From assembly GCA_905331475.1 (NCBI GenBank), contig CAJNYU010003023.1, forward strand, positions 124,001 through 188,000: a stretch of 64,000 nucleotides of DNA. The letters are read 5' to 3'. The stretch is from Rotaria socialis. Lineage: Eukaryota; Rotifera; Eurotatoria; Philodinida; Philodinidae. The position numbers and the translations under genes are program-made. Of the stretch, positions 21,981 through 35,677 are shown piece by piece. How positions within the stretch are numbered: position 1 is the stretch's first letter; each line of letters begins with the position of its first letter. The notes under the pieces are model-generated. The model had not been told where the DNA came from and searched no databases. It worked only from the letters and a program-made list of their open reading frames with translations.

Positions 21981-22754
21981 CAGGTCGATTAGTCACTGGC
22001 CTAAATATAGACGGATATTGACTTAGTCATTGATTACATTTTGCGGAGTACACAAAGCCACTGCTGAATCTGATTGTATAAAAATTAGTCATGTGAAATA
22101 GGAAAATAATACGCTCGAATAAGCTCAGCACTGGTCATTTGTAAATGTTTATGTAAGTTCTAATTCAACTATATCAATTAACATAATGAACGATTCGTAC
22201 TCATTAAAAATGCTTAGTTGTCTGATGCTTTTACTTGTATGAGTTATTCTTACTAAATTTCTCTGCCTATCTATTCAACTTCATATATCTAACTACTGTT
22301 CATTGTTGTTTTAGGCTGATTTATACAAATTTTGTTTTTCGAAATTTCTTTACAAAACGAAAAGTTTTATTGTCTGCCAACGCACTATCCATTTTTTTGT
22401 CATTTTATAAATTCAACAGACAGATAATGAATTTTAAAGTGACGATAAAGTATATAAATTCTCAATATCACTTTAATTACAAGGTTAAGGTAAATGCGTA
22501 ATCAATAGGATATGTTTTCCTTCACGAGCTCCTCTGGCGATATGAATCCTTCTTCAATTTTCTTCTTCTATACAGGTTAAATTTTAAAAGCATTCTATAC
22601 GTTTTCTTTCGTTTGGTGTTATTCAATGAGCAGCAAATTCCTACAATATAATAACATACGTTAGTTCAGATAATAGAATCTTTCGAATCATTCTCTATAC
22701 AAGACTTGTCTGCTCCCTCAGCTTCATGTTTTTGTTCTTCTGCTTCTACTGTTA
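21981..22754. other. Gene-free spacer
   Basis: AT-rich, containing a weak 88-codon plus-strand frame (22235-22501) of low complexity that is not supported as a gene. Confidence 0.35.
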
Positions 22755-23579
22755 TCAAAGACTTATGTGCGAAGTAGAATTAAAATAGTGACGTAATTTT
22801 AATTCTAAATCTTTAGGTAACGGCAAACCAAAAATAGATCCCATCAATACATGACCGATTGTATTTCGATCATTTACATCGGGCATGTTGAGCTCCAAAT
22901 TAGCCTGTGTAATTATATCGAACAAATCGAATCGATCGTCTCGTATAGATGTTTCCATATAATTGCAACAATAATGATCATGAAAACCTATACGTGTTGA
23001 CATTTCCATATTTTCAAATACGTTCAGAACCAGCGCATACTCCCACAACATATTTCGAATCTCATTGTAAAGATTTTCTGACTTAACTTTATATTGTATA
23101 TTTGTTTTTGATACACATGGTTCCTCGGCAAAATCAAGTATTAGTGAACTTTTGCGCAATATCGAATCTTTTTCTTTCTCGTAGTGACGCATCAAAAAAA
23201 AGCCAAGCTAATCATTTTCTTAACGCGAATACCGTTTAAAAATTTGTCGCCTTTATTTTTCATTCGTTCATCACATATGACGGTTCCTCGATATTTATCA
23301 TTTTCACATGTTTTATCACTACAATAATGACAGGAAAAATAATGATCATGTACTTTACTCAAAAATGATGATTTATCCGGTGTGAATCGTATTTTGACAA
23401 ATACTGTCTGATCAGTACAATCTTCGATTAAGTCTTCATGCTCTAGTGCAGCAAACACAAACAATAAATCCTGTTCACAATTGCCTTCGTGAGCAAATAA
23501 CATCGTTCGTGCAATGGAGCCACCTTCAATATAACTATCAGCTGAAATCAGCTTTGGATTATCAAGACAAGTTCCAGTG
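22755..23579 (-). CDS. Unrecognised protein with a homopolymer frameshift
   Basis: I do not recognise this family. A minus-strand coding stretch starts after an acceptor AG at 23580-23581 (STGTCLDNPKLISADSYIEG), passes the first ATG at 23503, and reads FAHEGNCEQDLLFVFAALEH, a Cys-rich patch near 23330 (YFSCHYCSDKTCEND), then reaches a run of eight T (minus strand) at 23194-23201. There the frame changes: the second half (MRHYEKEKD to SIFGLPLPKDLELKLRHYF) is open to the stop at 22755. With seven T the two halves join without a stop. This is either a sequencing/assembly homopolymer error or a recent loss in this copy. The 5' exon(s) were not resolved. Codon use is like neighbouring genes. Confidence 0.5.
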
Positions 23580-23773
23580 CTAAAATTGTTTATCAGCGAT
23601 GTAGCTTAACTCTGCTGCATGCACACCAAATATAAATCGAATCACTTTCAAGTAAACAGTCAATAAAAAGCTATCTTTATCGGTGGACGAACAAGCACAG
23701 CAAAAATTGATTCTCAGACACGACAATATAAGGCTTACTCATATAATCGTGACGAACAAGTCAATAAGCTTCC

Positions 23774-24244
23774 TTAGCTTTTATTTGGTTGCACTTTCGC
23801 CTGTTGATTTTTCATGCATTCTTCAAACCAACTACAAACCTGCTGCCTGATTCGTACTAAGGTTTTATGAACAATGTCTTCAGTTTCGCCAAGTTCAGCA
23901 TTTATACTAATGACTAATTCATTCTAAAAACTTATAAATTAACTCTGTGCATCTTTTACACTATTGTACTAACCCAATCAATATTTTCTTCACCATTATT
24001 TAATTTATAAATAGGTAGACCGATATCAATACGATCTCGCATCAATAGTGTAACTATACGATTCTCTAAATTGTTATTCACTGCATTTTTGTATAATTCA
24101 AAGGCACGCTAAAATTAAAAAAAATCTACCATTCTTCTCGCTTCGCTTTTATCGAATGCACAATGTGTGAGTTACCTTTAAATCCCAATAGACACGTGCC
24201 AAAATTAATCGACGTGTTACTTCATCCGATAAACTTGTCAATTT
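23774..24244 (-). CDS. Unrecognised small protein (three 3' exons found)
   Basis: Three minus-strand exons with good splice signals and phase 0 joins: 24244-24176 (KLTSLSDEVTRRLILARVYW), 24108-23974 (RAFELYKNAVNNNLENRIVT, then LLMRDRIDIGLPIYKLNNGE) and 23923-23774 (NELVISINAELGETEDIVHK to stop). Together they give 117 residues of a helical, charged, soluble protein. I do not recognise the family. The acceptor before 24244 shows that at least one upstream exon exists; a candidate starting MRKHKIINLK near 24360 does not join in phase, so the start is unresolved. It lies about 200 bp upstream of the other minus-strand unknown gene. Confidence 0.5.
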
Positions 24245-24992
24245 CTAGAGTTAACTTGAGCTGAATAATGTTTAGAGAATTGATCAGTCTATACATATCT
24301 GAAAATTTGACAACACTTTTTCTAAAGACTGACATTTGAGATTGATGATCTTGTGTTTGCGCATCAAAATGAAGTTAAGCAATAACTCACAAAAATAAGA
24401 AAGACAACCATTTTATTCTTCTAATAGTTTGTTGGAAAATTCCAAAGCGTGACACGATGGTTATTCATATATCAAACAATCTGCCAACTTCTTTCTTCCT
24501 ATTCTTTTATTATTCTAGTCGTACAGTTGTAGAAATCTTATAAATCAACAACACATAAAGCGACTTAAGTGTAGAACAGAACAAAATTGACAGAAAAATA
24601 AGAAAGTAACAATTACCTAATGGAAAATAACTCGAAGTGTGATGATGAAAGTCGAGCGGATGAATGAGATAGATTTACCTAGATTTATAATTTGATCATC
24701 CTTAGTTCTCATCAAATAGGGTGTAAGTATCGATTTACTGAGATGTAGGTGTAACTTGCAGTATTTCTTCACAATCATAATCACCTTACATCTGTTTCTC
24801 GATGACTCATGAAGTATGTAAAAGCAATAATTTAGAAAATGTTGACGGAAATGAATCCCTATGAAACTCTCTTGTTTTCTGACAAAAAATACACGTCAAA
24901 CACTTTTAAAATGGGTCGAATGACGAAGCCTTTTATTACCTTTTTAGTGAATTCTCTTCTTTCTTATATTTTCATTTACTTGAGAGTGGAGT
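24245..24992. other. Spacer upstream of the minus-strand gene
   Basis: Should contain the missing 5' exon and promoter of the minus-strand gene ending at 23774. An 82-codon plus-strand frame at 24839 runs into the long-TIR element and is not supported. Confidence 0.35.
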
Positions 24993-25515
24993 GCATGACA
25001 AATCTCAGTGATAGTATCATTGGGATTTTCCAAAAAGAAAAAACTGTCGCCTATTCACATATAGATAGATACCTATCATACATCTAATATTATAAACACC
25101 CAATCATCAATGTACTAACCTGTAGATCAACGCAGGGGTAGACGGATACGCAGATAATCAAATAAATGCGCGGATAGATAGATAAAAGATTTGGTCACGG
25201 AAGACCTTCATGAGTTGAACATGTTCAGTGAGAGAGCCGTGATATCTCGGCGCTCGTTGGGTTGCTCGCAGGGCCACCACGCGTCAAGGCTTAAATAAAG
25301 GAGTGTGTAAAACCTTTGGTCACGTAACACCTGTGACTACGATTTTTACTCACGGTCTCAGAGGTTTTTAAAACTAGTCGCAGTCAGGCGTGACCGTGAC
25401 CCTACTATATAACCATTTATCTATTTACCTGCGAACCTATCTATCTATATGTGGATAGGTGACCCTTTGGTTTTTTGGAAAATCCCAATGATATTATCAC
25501 TGAGATATGTGATGT
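24993..25515. mobile_element. Non-autonomous element with ~75 bp inverted termini
   Basis: The left end (24993-25070: CAAATCTCAGTGATAGTATC and following) is repeated in reverse complement at the right end (25440-25515) with about 85-90% identity by eye. The core is less AT-rich and contains paired TTTGGTCACG/CGTGACC words. It encodes nothing recognisable. The structure fits a long-TIR MITE or fold-back element; superfamily unknown. Confidence 0.7.
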
Positions 25516-28500
25516 ATTGTGAGGATGTGGGTGTGAAAACTATCAAAACATCAGGTATTTCGTTGTTACTCAAACAATTTTACTATGTGTCATAAAGATA
25601 TTAGTACAGAAGATTCAGACTGAGAACTGATGTTTAAGAGAATTACAAACTAATACCAAAATTTCTACCCTAAAAGAGAAGCAAAAACTTGTTACTTGGC
25701 GTGTGGAGTAACCATGAAGTTAACATTTCATCTCCGGAGAGAGAATTTTCAAGTATCCTATTTATATTCCTGTTGGAAATTATATTGTAGAGAAATATTA
25801 ATAATATGCTGTGAATAAAATATAACAATATAATACCAGCAAATGACTATTTTTTTAATTTCATATATACATGCCGTATGACACACAATCATCGTCAATA
25901 TTTACTCTCAAGACCATAATCGTATCGTAAGTGATATGTTATCGATTAATCCGAGGTCAAATACTTCTCATAACTCGATGGACAGATAGAAAATCTCAAA
26001 ATAAGGATTGAATATTTCAATTAAAATTAGCAGTCAGTAATAATTCTTACACTTGAAAGTTGTATCCATTTTTTGTAGAATGATAAAAGCTTGGGAATAT
26101 AAAGAAGAAGCATATATTGTACTATATAAAACGCATACGTCCTGTATTTATTTTTTGCTTTGGTTCATTTAGAAACATGTCCAGATAGTATAAGCAAAGC
26201 ATTTTATTTTTCATGAATACATGAATAAATCTATACATTCGTTGTAGGATAGCATTTTTGTTTTTTAAACTCGTTTAATTAATGTTCAATCTTATAAGAT
26301 TTGATTGAATTGATTTATCTCAGTAATTCAATTCTTTGGACATAGCCGTGAGTGCTTTCAATTCGTGCTAACGTAATCATATAATGATACTTCAATCATA
26401 AATCTCACCTATATTGACCCATTCGTATGTGGCTTGATGAGATTAAATGGCTGCTTGGATAGAATTGCATTCTTGAGAATCGATGAAAGATGCTCACATA
26501 TTCAGTTACAAATAATTGTCCTCTATTTTGGATTGATCACAAAGGAATTTTCGTATTTTTCCACTACAGTTATTCAAATTAACAGATTATATACTTCATC
26601 TTTCAAAAAAGCTGCAGTTAAAAAGCAGTTGGTACTTCCTTGATAGACTGCATAACTGTTTTTTGTTTTCTTTACTATTCAGCCAGGTAAATTGCTTATA
26701 ATAAACTATGTAGAAAAGAATCTCATGAAAAAAGCAGTCATTTGAATGTTGATGATACATCGATGAGTCACTGAGTCTCCATGGCAAGAGAAATTTAAAC
26801 AAACGTGAACTAGAAAGAAGTATGTGTCATTAGACACGACTCACCAATCATATATTTTTTCCAGAAGGCATGTAAAAAAAAACGTTATTTCTAATTGTTT
26901 TTACGGAAATGATGTAAAAACAATTTTATTTTCATTCTTTTGTACTGCTATTAAAGGTAACTTTCGAGCAAGAAAAGCGTACTTATTGTTATTCTTAAAA
27001 TTTATAATTTGCTTATGAGTAAATGAAAATTAAAAGCTTTGCCCTTAAATAAACACTTGGATATTATAAATTATTTTAAATTGTTTTACTGATGATTAAT
27101 ATTTCACGTATACGATTCATCGCTAATGTTTAATTTGATTGAATATCGGAACCGAGAAACACATAGATAGAGTGGCCAAAGGAAAACAAGAAGATCTGTT
27201 CGGATTTAGAAAATTTTGAGCTCTTAAGGGAACGAAACTCATGAACAATAAAACATGTACCTAGATGATGCAATGGCGTAAACCTCTACAAACTGAAGGG
27301 TTTTGCCTTCTTTGTTGCTATTTTATTTATCCACACACGTACACACTCTCAGTGTTCGCTGTATACTGTTGAGATGATCGGAAATGTTCATTGGAGCTTG
27401 CACCATAGACACAGCACTATGGAGAACTATGCAAAGATCAACCATTCAAGGTAAGAATCACATTTCTGAGCTGATTGCAATGGTCGCATTTTTAGACGTG
27501 TGAACAAAAGAGAGATATGAAACTAATAATATACGGATCTCGACACTGTATAACTATATCGATTCTTCATCAGTTCTTCAATTGGTTCTTGACTATTTCG
27601 AACTATATTATGACTTGGAAAGGCTTGATGGTATGGAATAATACTGACCAGCCTGTCGCTATTATCTTCAGGTTTACATTCTATATTACGCTAATTCATA
27701 TCAATAGTAGCCTGACACGCATTCAAAATTTCTACTTTGTTTCATACCTGCTTAGATCTGTCTCCATTAAAGCTCACCATTCACGATCATCATGTTTTGA
27801 TAAAATATAGAGTAAGTCTAGTTGCCCTGCTCTAGATCTAGAGTGAACATAAGATTTTATCAATGTTGAAAACAACTTTGACAATTAATTATGTTTCATG
27901 TAACATATAACTCAGAAAACGAGTTTCTATGGAACCTTCTCAAAAGATGGTGTGTTCTCCAAAGATTTGAATACTTTTGATCACCAAATGGTTTTAGTAT
28001 TAGTCTTTCCGAATCATTTTTTAAAGCAAGTGATACAAAGTCTTTTAAGAGTGTACAACTACACTCACACACCCTCAACATTGAACAATCAAATGTCGTT
28101 ATCTTGAAATCATGAGAATACGTTTTCCAATGAATAAGATACCTACCTCACAATACAGGAGCTAAGTTATCTGGGAGATAAGCCTAAACGCCAGTGTGGG
28201 ATATGTGGGCTTACACTGAATGCCACACATAACATGGCATATTTTATGTATGCATTTTACGAACACTAATTATAGACTGTTGTATGACTGAGTGTTGAGT
28301 CAATTCAAAACAAATGTATACTACAAAAAGAGGGCCTAAGCATCAAACAAAACGGAGAATTTTCGATTCTGTATAAATGAGAACACAATATTTAAAAAGT
28401 TAGAATCAACTTATATGAGCAATAGTGAGGCTAAATAAGAGATATTCACTTGGTCGCATAAACACCAGACCTTGGAATAAAAAATGCCTGTCATTTTTTA

Positions 28501-31500
28501 CCAATATACCGCGATTGAACTAAAAGTGTTTTATGTTGATAAAGATTCTAGACGTATTGCTAATCAAAATTCTGCTACTTAAAAAAAACCTACGAATTCG
28601 ATGATCATCAAATAGTTAACATAAGTTGAAGAATATTTGAGTGAAACTCAAAATTCTTGTTATCGAATGTGTACCACAGAATTGTTTATTTTTAATGAAA
28701 ACATCTGACAAGTGGTGAAAAGATAAGTCAATATAATTTATCACTTCTTCTTTATTAAATACGAAAATTAGATAATACTCGCTGATCACAAATACTTTTT
28801 TTCTAGACAAATCTTTCATTCAAAGTACTACATAATCGTTAGACACATGAACAAAATGTGAATAGCTTATTATAAATACAAATCAATATTCAGTACAGTT
28901 TCTTTGATCTTGTCTTACAGTTGTGATGCGTAATGTCGGACAAAGAACTATAAATCATGCGTGTTGTAATTCTCAATTGTTACCGATATTCATATCAATA
29001 TAAAAGAAATAACGATAAAGAAGTTTCGGCACAAATCAATTTAATCTAATCTGCTCATGCTTTTTTTCTTTGTTGAAACAAGTTTGTACGAATGGTGAAA
29101 CCATAAAAATCAATGACTCCATCATAGACATTATGTTACACATAACAACGTTACTCTAATCTTGGCATAAGTCGCAGCATATGTCATCAACGATCCTATT
29201 AATTATGTCATAAACCATGCCAAGGTTAATGAAGTCTTTTATTGCAGTGACACGTTATTACACTAGTTCGAGATTTTTTCGTTTATTAAAATTTTATCCT
29301 TTCACAATAGTGAAACTTCGCCTAGTTTTATTATTCATACCTTTCATTTTCAATCAAACATGTTTAATAAATCTAATGCTTGAAAGAAATAAACACTTGA
29401 TATTAGTCTCAATGACATTGAACCGACTAATATAATCTATGTATTTAAAAGTAAATGATAACCACCATGTAAAACGATATTAAATAATATGAAAATTTGA
29501 TATCAAAGAAACTCAATACATTGTTAAATTGATAATAGCAGTTCATATGTAGTAGACAAGTGTATAATTGATGACGAAATCAATTTATTCATTGTAAGAT
29601 TTATGTCTTTAAGAACACTTCACTATTGATATGTCTGCCACAATGCGACTGGTCACCTCATGCATAATTAAAACTGTCTGAACATTCTTCGACGAAGTCG
29701 TCTTTGTTGTTTTAATGAAAATTTCGTTTCAAACATGCCGTAAACAATCCAACGAAGATACTAACCTGATCAGCTATTTAAAGGACAATAATAGTCACAC
29801 AATAATGGGCAAGTTGTCCTAAGGATAATGTCAAACAAAGTTTTTTTCACATTAATAAAGACTTCATTATATTGTACAATTGATTGACCTTTTACGATCT
29901 TATGTGAAAAGATTTTTCTTCTTTTTTTAACTTTCTATCGAAGGACTGCAAGTGACTTTTTATGTAAAAATCGCACAAAAGATTGTGTCAGATGGATGGA
30001 CTCGCAGTGATCAGTGAAGAATATTAATTGTCCCAGGCATCAGCTGAATGTATGAAGTCGACATATCGGAACACAGAAGGAAAAAAATTGAACCGGCATG
30101 AAAATAATGATCATTTTCTCGCGACACTTTGCTCCTTTAACCGTTTACATAACATTTTATATATGAAAGTATGTACAAAAACGTTCGTGTCCGACCATTA
30201 TCGTTCATTGAACTAATTTTGCAATTGTGAACAAGCCGCCGACATATCCTCAGCATGAACAATTGAAATACATTAACATTTTTTTCTCCTTTCTTTCTTT
30301 CTTTTCTTATATTACTTCACTTGAAATAATCTTTTGAAGAGAATATTCCAGATTTGTATTCACCTCTTTTAAACATACCTCTTAAGAGTTGATAAAGCGA
30401 CACGCAAAAGATAAAAATACAAGAAATAAAATCAATTCATGTTAGTACACATCGACTGTAAGTATAACAATGAAATTGGTCGTATTCATTCTGTAAGAAA
30501 GATTAGAGTAGAATAGATACATTATTTGACTTCCTACATGTCCAGGGATAAAACTAATGTTTCAATTGTTCACATAGTTGAATGTGATTTAAACAAATAG
30601 TACATCACTATCTCTAAATCCTTTTTTCCTTAGTGAACATTCGAACACAACGTAGATATTTGATGGGCGATGTGTATAAGAGCTTCACACCATTTCTATA
30701 CCTATATATGCAACCGTGTTCGTCATAGGAAGAAGAAAAAAACTAACTCGAATTCGCTTGATTAAGATAAGCCTGATTGATTGCACTGAGGAAGGCGAAA
30801 ACAACAGGTGCATATTGTATTATGTTGACCCTGGTCTGGTCAACTTATAATTTTCTTGTCACATAGATCGTATCATCTATAGTTGTGATTTGACAAATAT
30901 ACATGTTCTGTCTCTCTCTCTCAGTCTATCTTTTTCTATGATCTATTTTCACAATTGAATTCACTGATTATTTTCTTATTCATCTATAATTGTAGTTAAA
31001 TAGAAAAATATTGTGGACAAGTAAATATATCATTATTTAGTGTTTTTTAACATCTAATCGAGCGAGCGAGAATTTTCGATGGTTGACTTTTCATATCGAA
31101 TCTTTTTGATGATTTTTCGTGGTATATTTAGTCTTAATTTTAATTTTATTTTCATTGACATTTTTGATAGACAGTTCTTTACTATGTCGGTGTGATTGAT
31201 CATTCTAAGCCATTATTCAAACTATTAGTGACGAAATCCCTCGAGAAAATAGTTAAATTGATTTCATTTTACGCAATCATTTTATTTTAAAAAGAACATG
31301 TTTGCATTATAAAGAAAACAAGCAATATAAGTGGTGTTAATCTCAACAGAGAATATTGTTTGTTGGTACATTGCCTAAATTGTTAATATCTCGGTGTGAA
31401 ATGAATATATATTTATATGTGTGTGTGTGTACTTTTTTTTCTTCTTCTTCTAATTATAAGTTTGATCATAGTCGCAATTAATTAGAAAAAAAAGAAACAA

Positions 31501-31783
31501 ATTGAACGCGTGTTCATTGGAGCATAGAGAATGAATAGAAAAGAATCTTAGTTCTAATAACTTAAGTATACATAATGAATCAACTCAAAATGTCTTGATA
31601 TATCTTAATTGTGTATGATGTTGAGGATGAAATTGTAAGTTTATAGAAAATTTGAATAGATGAAAAACAGAGAGAAGAAGAGAAAAGAAACAGCTCATCG
31701 TGATTGTCGATGGATGAGAAAAGAAACGAACACTGTACATTTGAATATGTACATACTTTGTTGTTATAGGTCGTGAACTCATC
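25516..31783. other. 6.3 kb gene-free AT-rich region
   Basis: I find no exon chain, RNA gene or clear repeat. Many 60-100 codon frames occur but none shows domain-like composition or splice continuity. A CT tract lies near 30910 and a (TG)n tract near 31420. The last few hundred bases should hold the promoter of the adhesion GPCR. Confidence 0.4.
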
Positions 31784-34700
31784 ATGTATAAAATGCAACA
31801 ATTCATATTAGTAATTTTACTCATAATACCTTTTTCAAATGGTAAGTAATCTTTTAAACAGAGAATTTCTTTTGTTTTTTTAACGAAATTTATTCATTTA
31901 CGTTAAGCTCTATGTCCGAAAGCAACATTTCAATTAAAAAATGCAACAAAACGGGCATCGTATAATTTTGTTGAATCAACTACTAAAAATGCTGGATCAT
32001 TAGAAGCATGTCCTTGTACGTTTGATTTAACTTTCCATAGATATTCTCATTGATTTCATTGTTTAGATACTGGTCGTCCTTATGTTTATTTACCGTGCTA
32101 TCCAAATTCATCGTGGGGACATGAACCGTATTTTATCGATTGTTTAAAATCTCCGGACTCTAAACAAGAGATGAAATCAATAGTATTTCATGAAAATCTC
32201 TATCATAATTTAACAATCGAAGAAGTAGCAAAAGTAGATTGTTGATTCTCATCTTTGAATCATCTTGAAAATATGTTCTTTTTAGCTCTCTATGACTACG
32301 TCGGATGATGTATCTAATGTCTTATCGTATTTAAATGATGAAACAACATGCTTTAAATCTTCATCAGATATTGCATCCGTTGTCAATATAATAGATCGTA
32401 TAGTGAAGAATAATCAAACTAAGCATGATATGCAGTCTAATTTATATTCAATTGCAAATAAACTTTTATCCGTTGAGTCAATATTACAAATGCAAGAAGC
32501 TCAAAAGATGAATAGTAGTGCTGTTAGGTAAGAAGTCGACTTTCGTTTGTTTTCCTATTCAAATAAAAGTCAAAGTTTAATTCTAGATTATTATCATTAC
32601 TTGAAACATATTCGGAAAATTTAGTCTTTGATGAATTAGAAAAATATTTTGTTAAAAATAATTTCATTGTATCAATTCTGAATAAACCAAATAGCTGGTC
32701 GGAACCGATTATTGGATTTTCATTTGGTATGTATCTGAAATCGAGTCAGCTTTTGATTGAAAAGAAGAAAGAAAAAGCCGTAGAAATAACTAAATTTACT
32801 AATCGGATAGTAAAAGGACGATGCCTTCGTAGGCACTCTCGAACTCTATCAAGATATCTTTTCATTAAAAGAAACCTTTTGAGATATAAATTATTCGGTG
32901 ACGCATTTGAATTCGATAACAATGGTACTATTGGATATTTTTTGAAATGTGTTTAAAATATTTTTATTTATGATTTTAATAATGTAGAAAATTTTTCTTT
33001 CGAAAAAAATTAGATCCAATAAAATATGAAACTAAACTAATGAAATCGGAGAATGATCATCAAAATTTAACATTTATTACTCTTGATTCCGAAACTGTAA
33101 TGATGCAAAATCGCTTAATATTCTCTGTATTCAATCAAACTAATGATTTATTCGGCGATAAGAAATATCGTTTACTATCACGCGTTGTTTCATTAACAAT
33201 GGACAAACCGAAATTGATAAAAACTATGAATTCATTAGTGAAAATTCATTTCGTTTTGGACAAAGATATTAAACATAAAAATCATAGTTTTATTTGTGCT
33301 TATTGGCATATATCCGATAATATGACAGCACAATGGTCAAGAGAAGGTTGCAATGCGACCAATGTAACAGAGAGAAGTGTTACTTGCTTGTGTAATCATT
33401 TGACACATTTTGCTGTTTTAATGGTTTGTATAAGAAAATAAAATTTTTCTTTTTCTAATCAAATAAAATTAATTTTTAAGAATATCGAAGAACAACCATT
33501 GCCGAAATATATCGAACAAGTTCTATCAATGATTACACTCATAGGATTAGTTTTGTCATCGATTGGTTTATGTTTAACAATTTTAACGTTTATATTTTTT
33601 AAGTAAATAAAAATAGTTTTTCTTTCAATAATACAAGGTTTCTTTTTAAGGAAATTACGTCGTCATTTTAGCCAAAAATCTCTTTTACTTTTATCAATAA
33701 ATCTTCTTGGTGTTAATATATTAGCGTCGATTATTTGTTTATTTACATCGAATGAATTGAAAGATTTACTATGCACTATTGTTGCTAGTTTATTACATTA
33801 TTTCGTATTATCATCATTTAGTTGGATGTTTATTATGGCTTTAATACAATATTTGTTATTTGTTCGAGTATTTCCGCATCAAACACTTGCATTTACAAGA
33901 AAAGCGGCAGCATTTGCACAACGTAAGTCACATCACAGTTCGAACGTTGGGTTTTATCGAAAATAACTAATACAATTCTGACGAGGGAACGTTTAGATTT
34001 TTTCGCATAAGGTAGAGTCCAGTGAGATACAAAGAATCTCAAAAGAATGAGTACCCCATATATCTTCTTCACTAGCCGACAAAGATATTTTTATGTTTTT
34101 TTTGTAGTTGTTCCATTGATTCCTGTTGCTATTGTAATTTATCTTGATCCATGGGGTTATACCAAACGCAAAGATAAAATGTAAGAGTATTTTATTCGAT
34201 TTTAGAACAAAAAAACTCATCGATGTTTCTTCTAGTTGTTGGTTGTCAGATTCGCCATCATTTTATTTATCATTTATTTTACCAATAGCTCTATATATTG
34301 TCATTAATAGTATACTCTATTCAATGGTTGCTTATTCACTCTTATGTGGCCAAACAGGGAAAAAAATGCGTACTACACACACTCTTGAATCTCGCCGTTT
34401 ATCACGATTTTCTGTTGCGTTAAGTTGTTTTGTTGTTCTTGGTCTTACGTGGATATTTGGCCTATTCAATTTATTTTCTATTGGACCAATGCGTCTTTTA
34501 TGTCAAGTGCTTTTCTGTTTATTTGCTTCTCTCACAGGTTTCTTCATATTTGTTCTTTATATATTAACATCGAAAACAAAACGGGCTTGCTGGAATAGTA
34601 AGTTGTTTTTTCTAAATTGTTGGATGATTCTTTAATCGATTTTCAAAATAATACATAGATACTTTCAAAACACTTGGTATATCATCGATTTATTCTCCAA

Positions 34701-35062
34701 CATCAACATCGTCGTCTGGTTATCTTGCTAGTAAAGAATTTTCTTCGGCATCAACTAATGATCATCTTAAAACTTCTTCCTGTCATCAACCATATCCAGC
34801 TAAACATCAGCATTTCATTGATGCCTATATGCCATCATCACCGCCACCACCAGCTCCTCCCACACTTCCTCCGCCTCCACCAACGCTGTTAAATGAAGCT
34901 GATGATTCATTATGCACAACGAATATTACAACTCTCGCTTATGAACCACGACATGTTTGGGCACCAGAATCAAATTATATCTATGAATCAAATCAATTGA
35001 CAACATCACTCGATGATTATTCTCTATTCTATGCTTCAAATCATGGTGCTACAAAACTTTAA
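31784..35062 (+). CDS. Adhesion G-protein-coupled receptor (GAIN/GPS + 7TM)
   Basis: Exons: 31784-31841, 31908-32015, 32067-32233, 32286-32527, 32587-32726, 33014-33423, 33481-33602, 33651-33922, 34108-34180, 34236-34597, 34659-35062; phases close to 785 aa. Exon 1 is a signal peptide (QQFILVILLIIPFS). A short Cys-containing ectodomain follows, then the GAIN domain ending in a canonical GPS (CAYWHISD, W-x6-C, then TCLCNHLTHFAVLM) with the HL|T self-cleavage site. The 7TM part is family B2: TM1 in exon 7, TM2-4 in exons 8-9, and TM5-7 with GLTWIFGLFN and LTGFFIFVLYILTS in exon 10. The cytoplasmic tail is Ser-rich with a poly-Pro stretch (PPPPAPPTLPPPPP). No lectin, EGF or hormone-binding domain is seen, so the ectodomain is short. 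Intron 5 (32727-33013) is open in frame for 75 codons, so unspliced reading is possible. Subfamily is not assignable. Confidence 0.93.
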
Positions 35063-35677
35063 AAACTTTACCCCTCATTTCTTTTCTTTTTTTTACAGTC
35101 AGATTTACGTATACTGAGCTATCCGGTTGTTTGTTTCCTTCATTTTTTATTATTATTACACATGAATATTCTGTAATGTCTGTGTAGTTCATTTTTGTTT
35201 GTATTGATCTCTTCTCTTATATACATTTTTATTCAAGATCATCTGTTTTTTTCTCTCTCCATAACTCACATATAAAAAATATTTCAGTGATCTAGTAAAT
35301 TCGTCTCTTGCGGATTATTGAGATAGAGAAAGGAAAAAAATGAAGACTGTTCAAATCCATAGCAACCCAGTTGATGACTAGTTAATTTTCATGATATTTC
35401 GTCCTTCAAATTTAAAATAATGCTATCTTTTATTTGCTAGAAATTCTGTTGAAAAATCTACCCACACCCGTTCTGATTTTCTATTTATTTATTGTAAATA
35501 AAAACAACTGGAATCTGCATACTGCTATCATCAATTACAAAGAAGTTAAAACTAAAACAATAGAAAAATAGCCGTGCATCTAAAACAAACTGTAAGTTAA
35601 GCCTTCAAAAAGACAAAATGTGAAATAGATCACCGTCGAGGTTTTATACAGTACAGAAAAAAACACTGAAACTGTTC
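35063..35677. other. Convergent 3' UTR spacer
   Basis: Between the adhesion GPCR (+) and TBP (-). AT-rich 3' UTR material with poly(A)-like AATAAA near 35500. No gene. Confidence 0.5.

Noticed and set aside
32729-32956. Coding exon of the adhesion GPCR
   Set aside because: Joining 32726 to 33014 closes the phase and the total length, and this segment carries an in-frame stop at its end, so it is intron 5.
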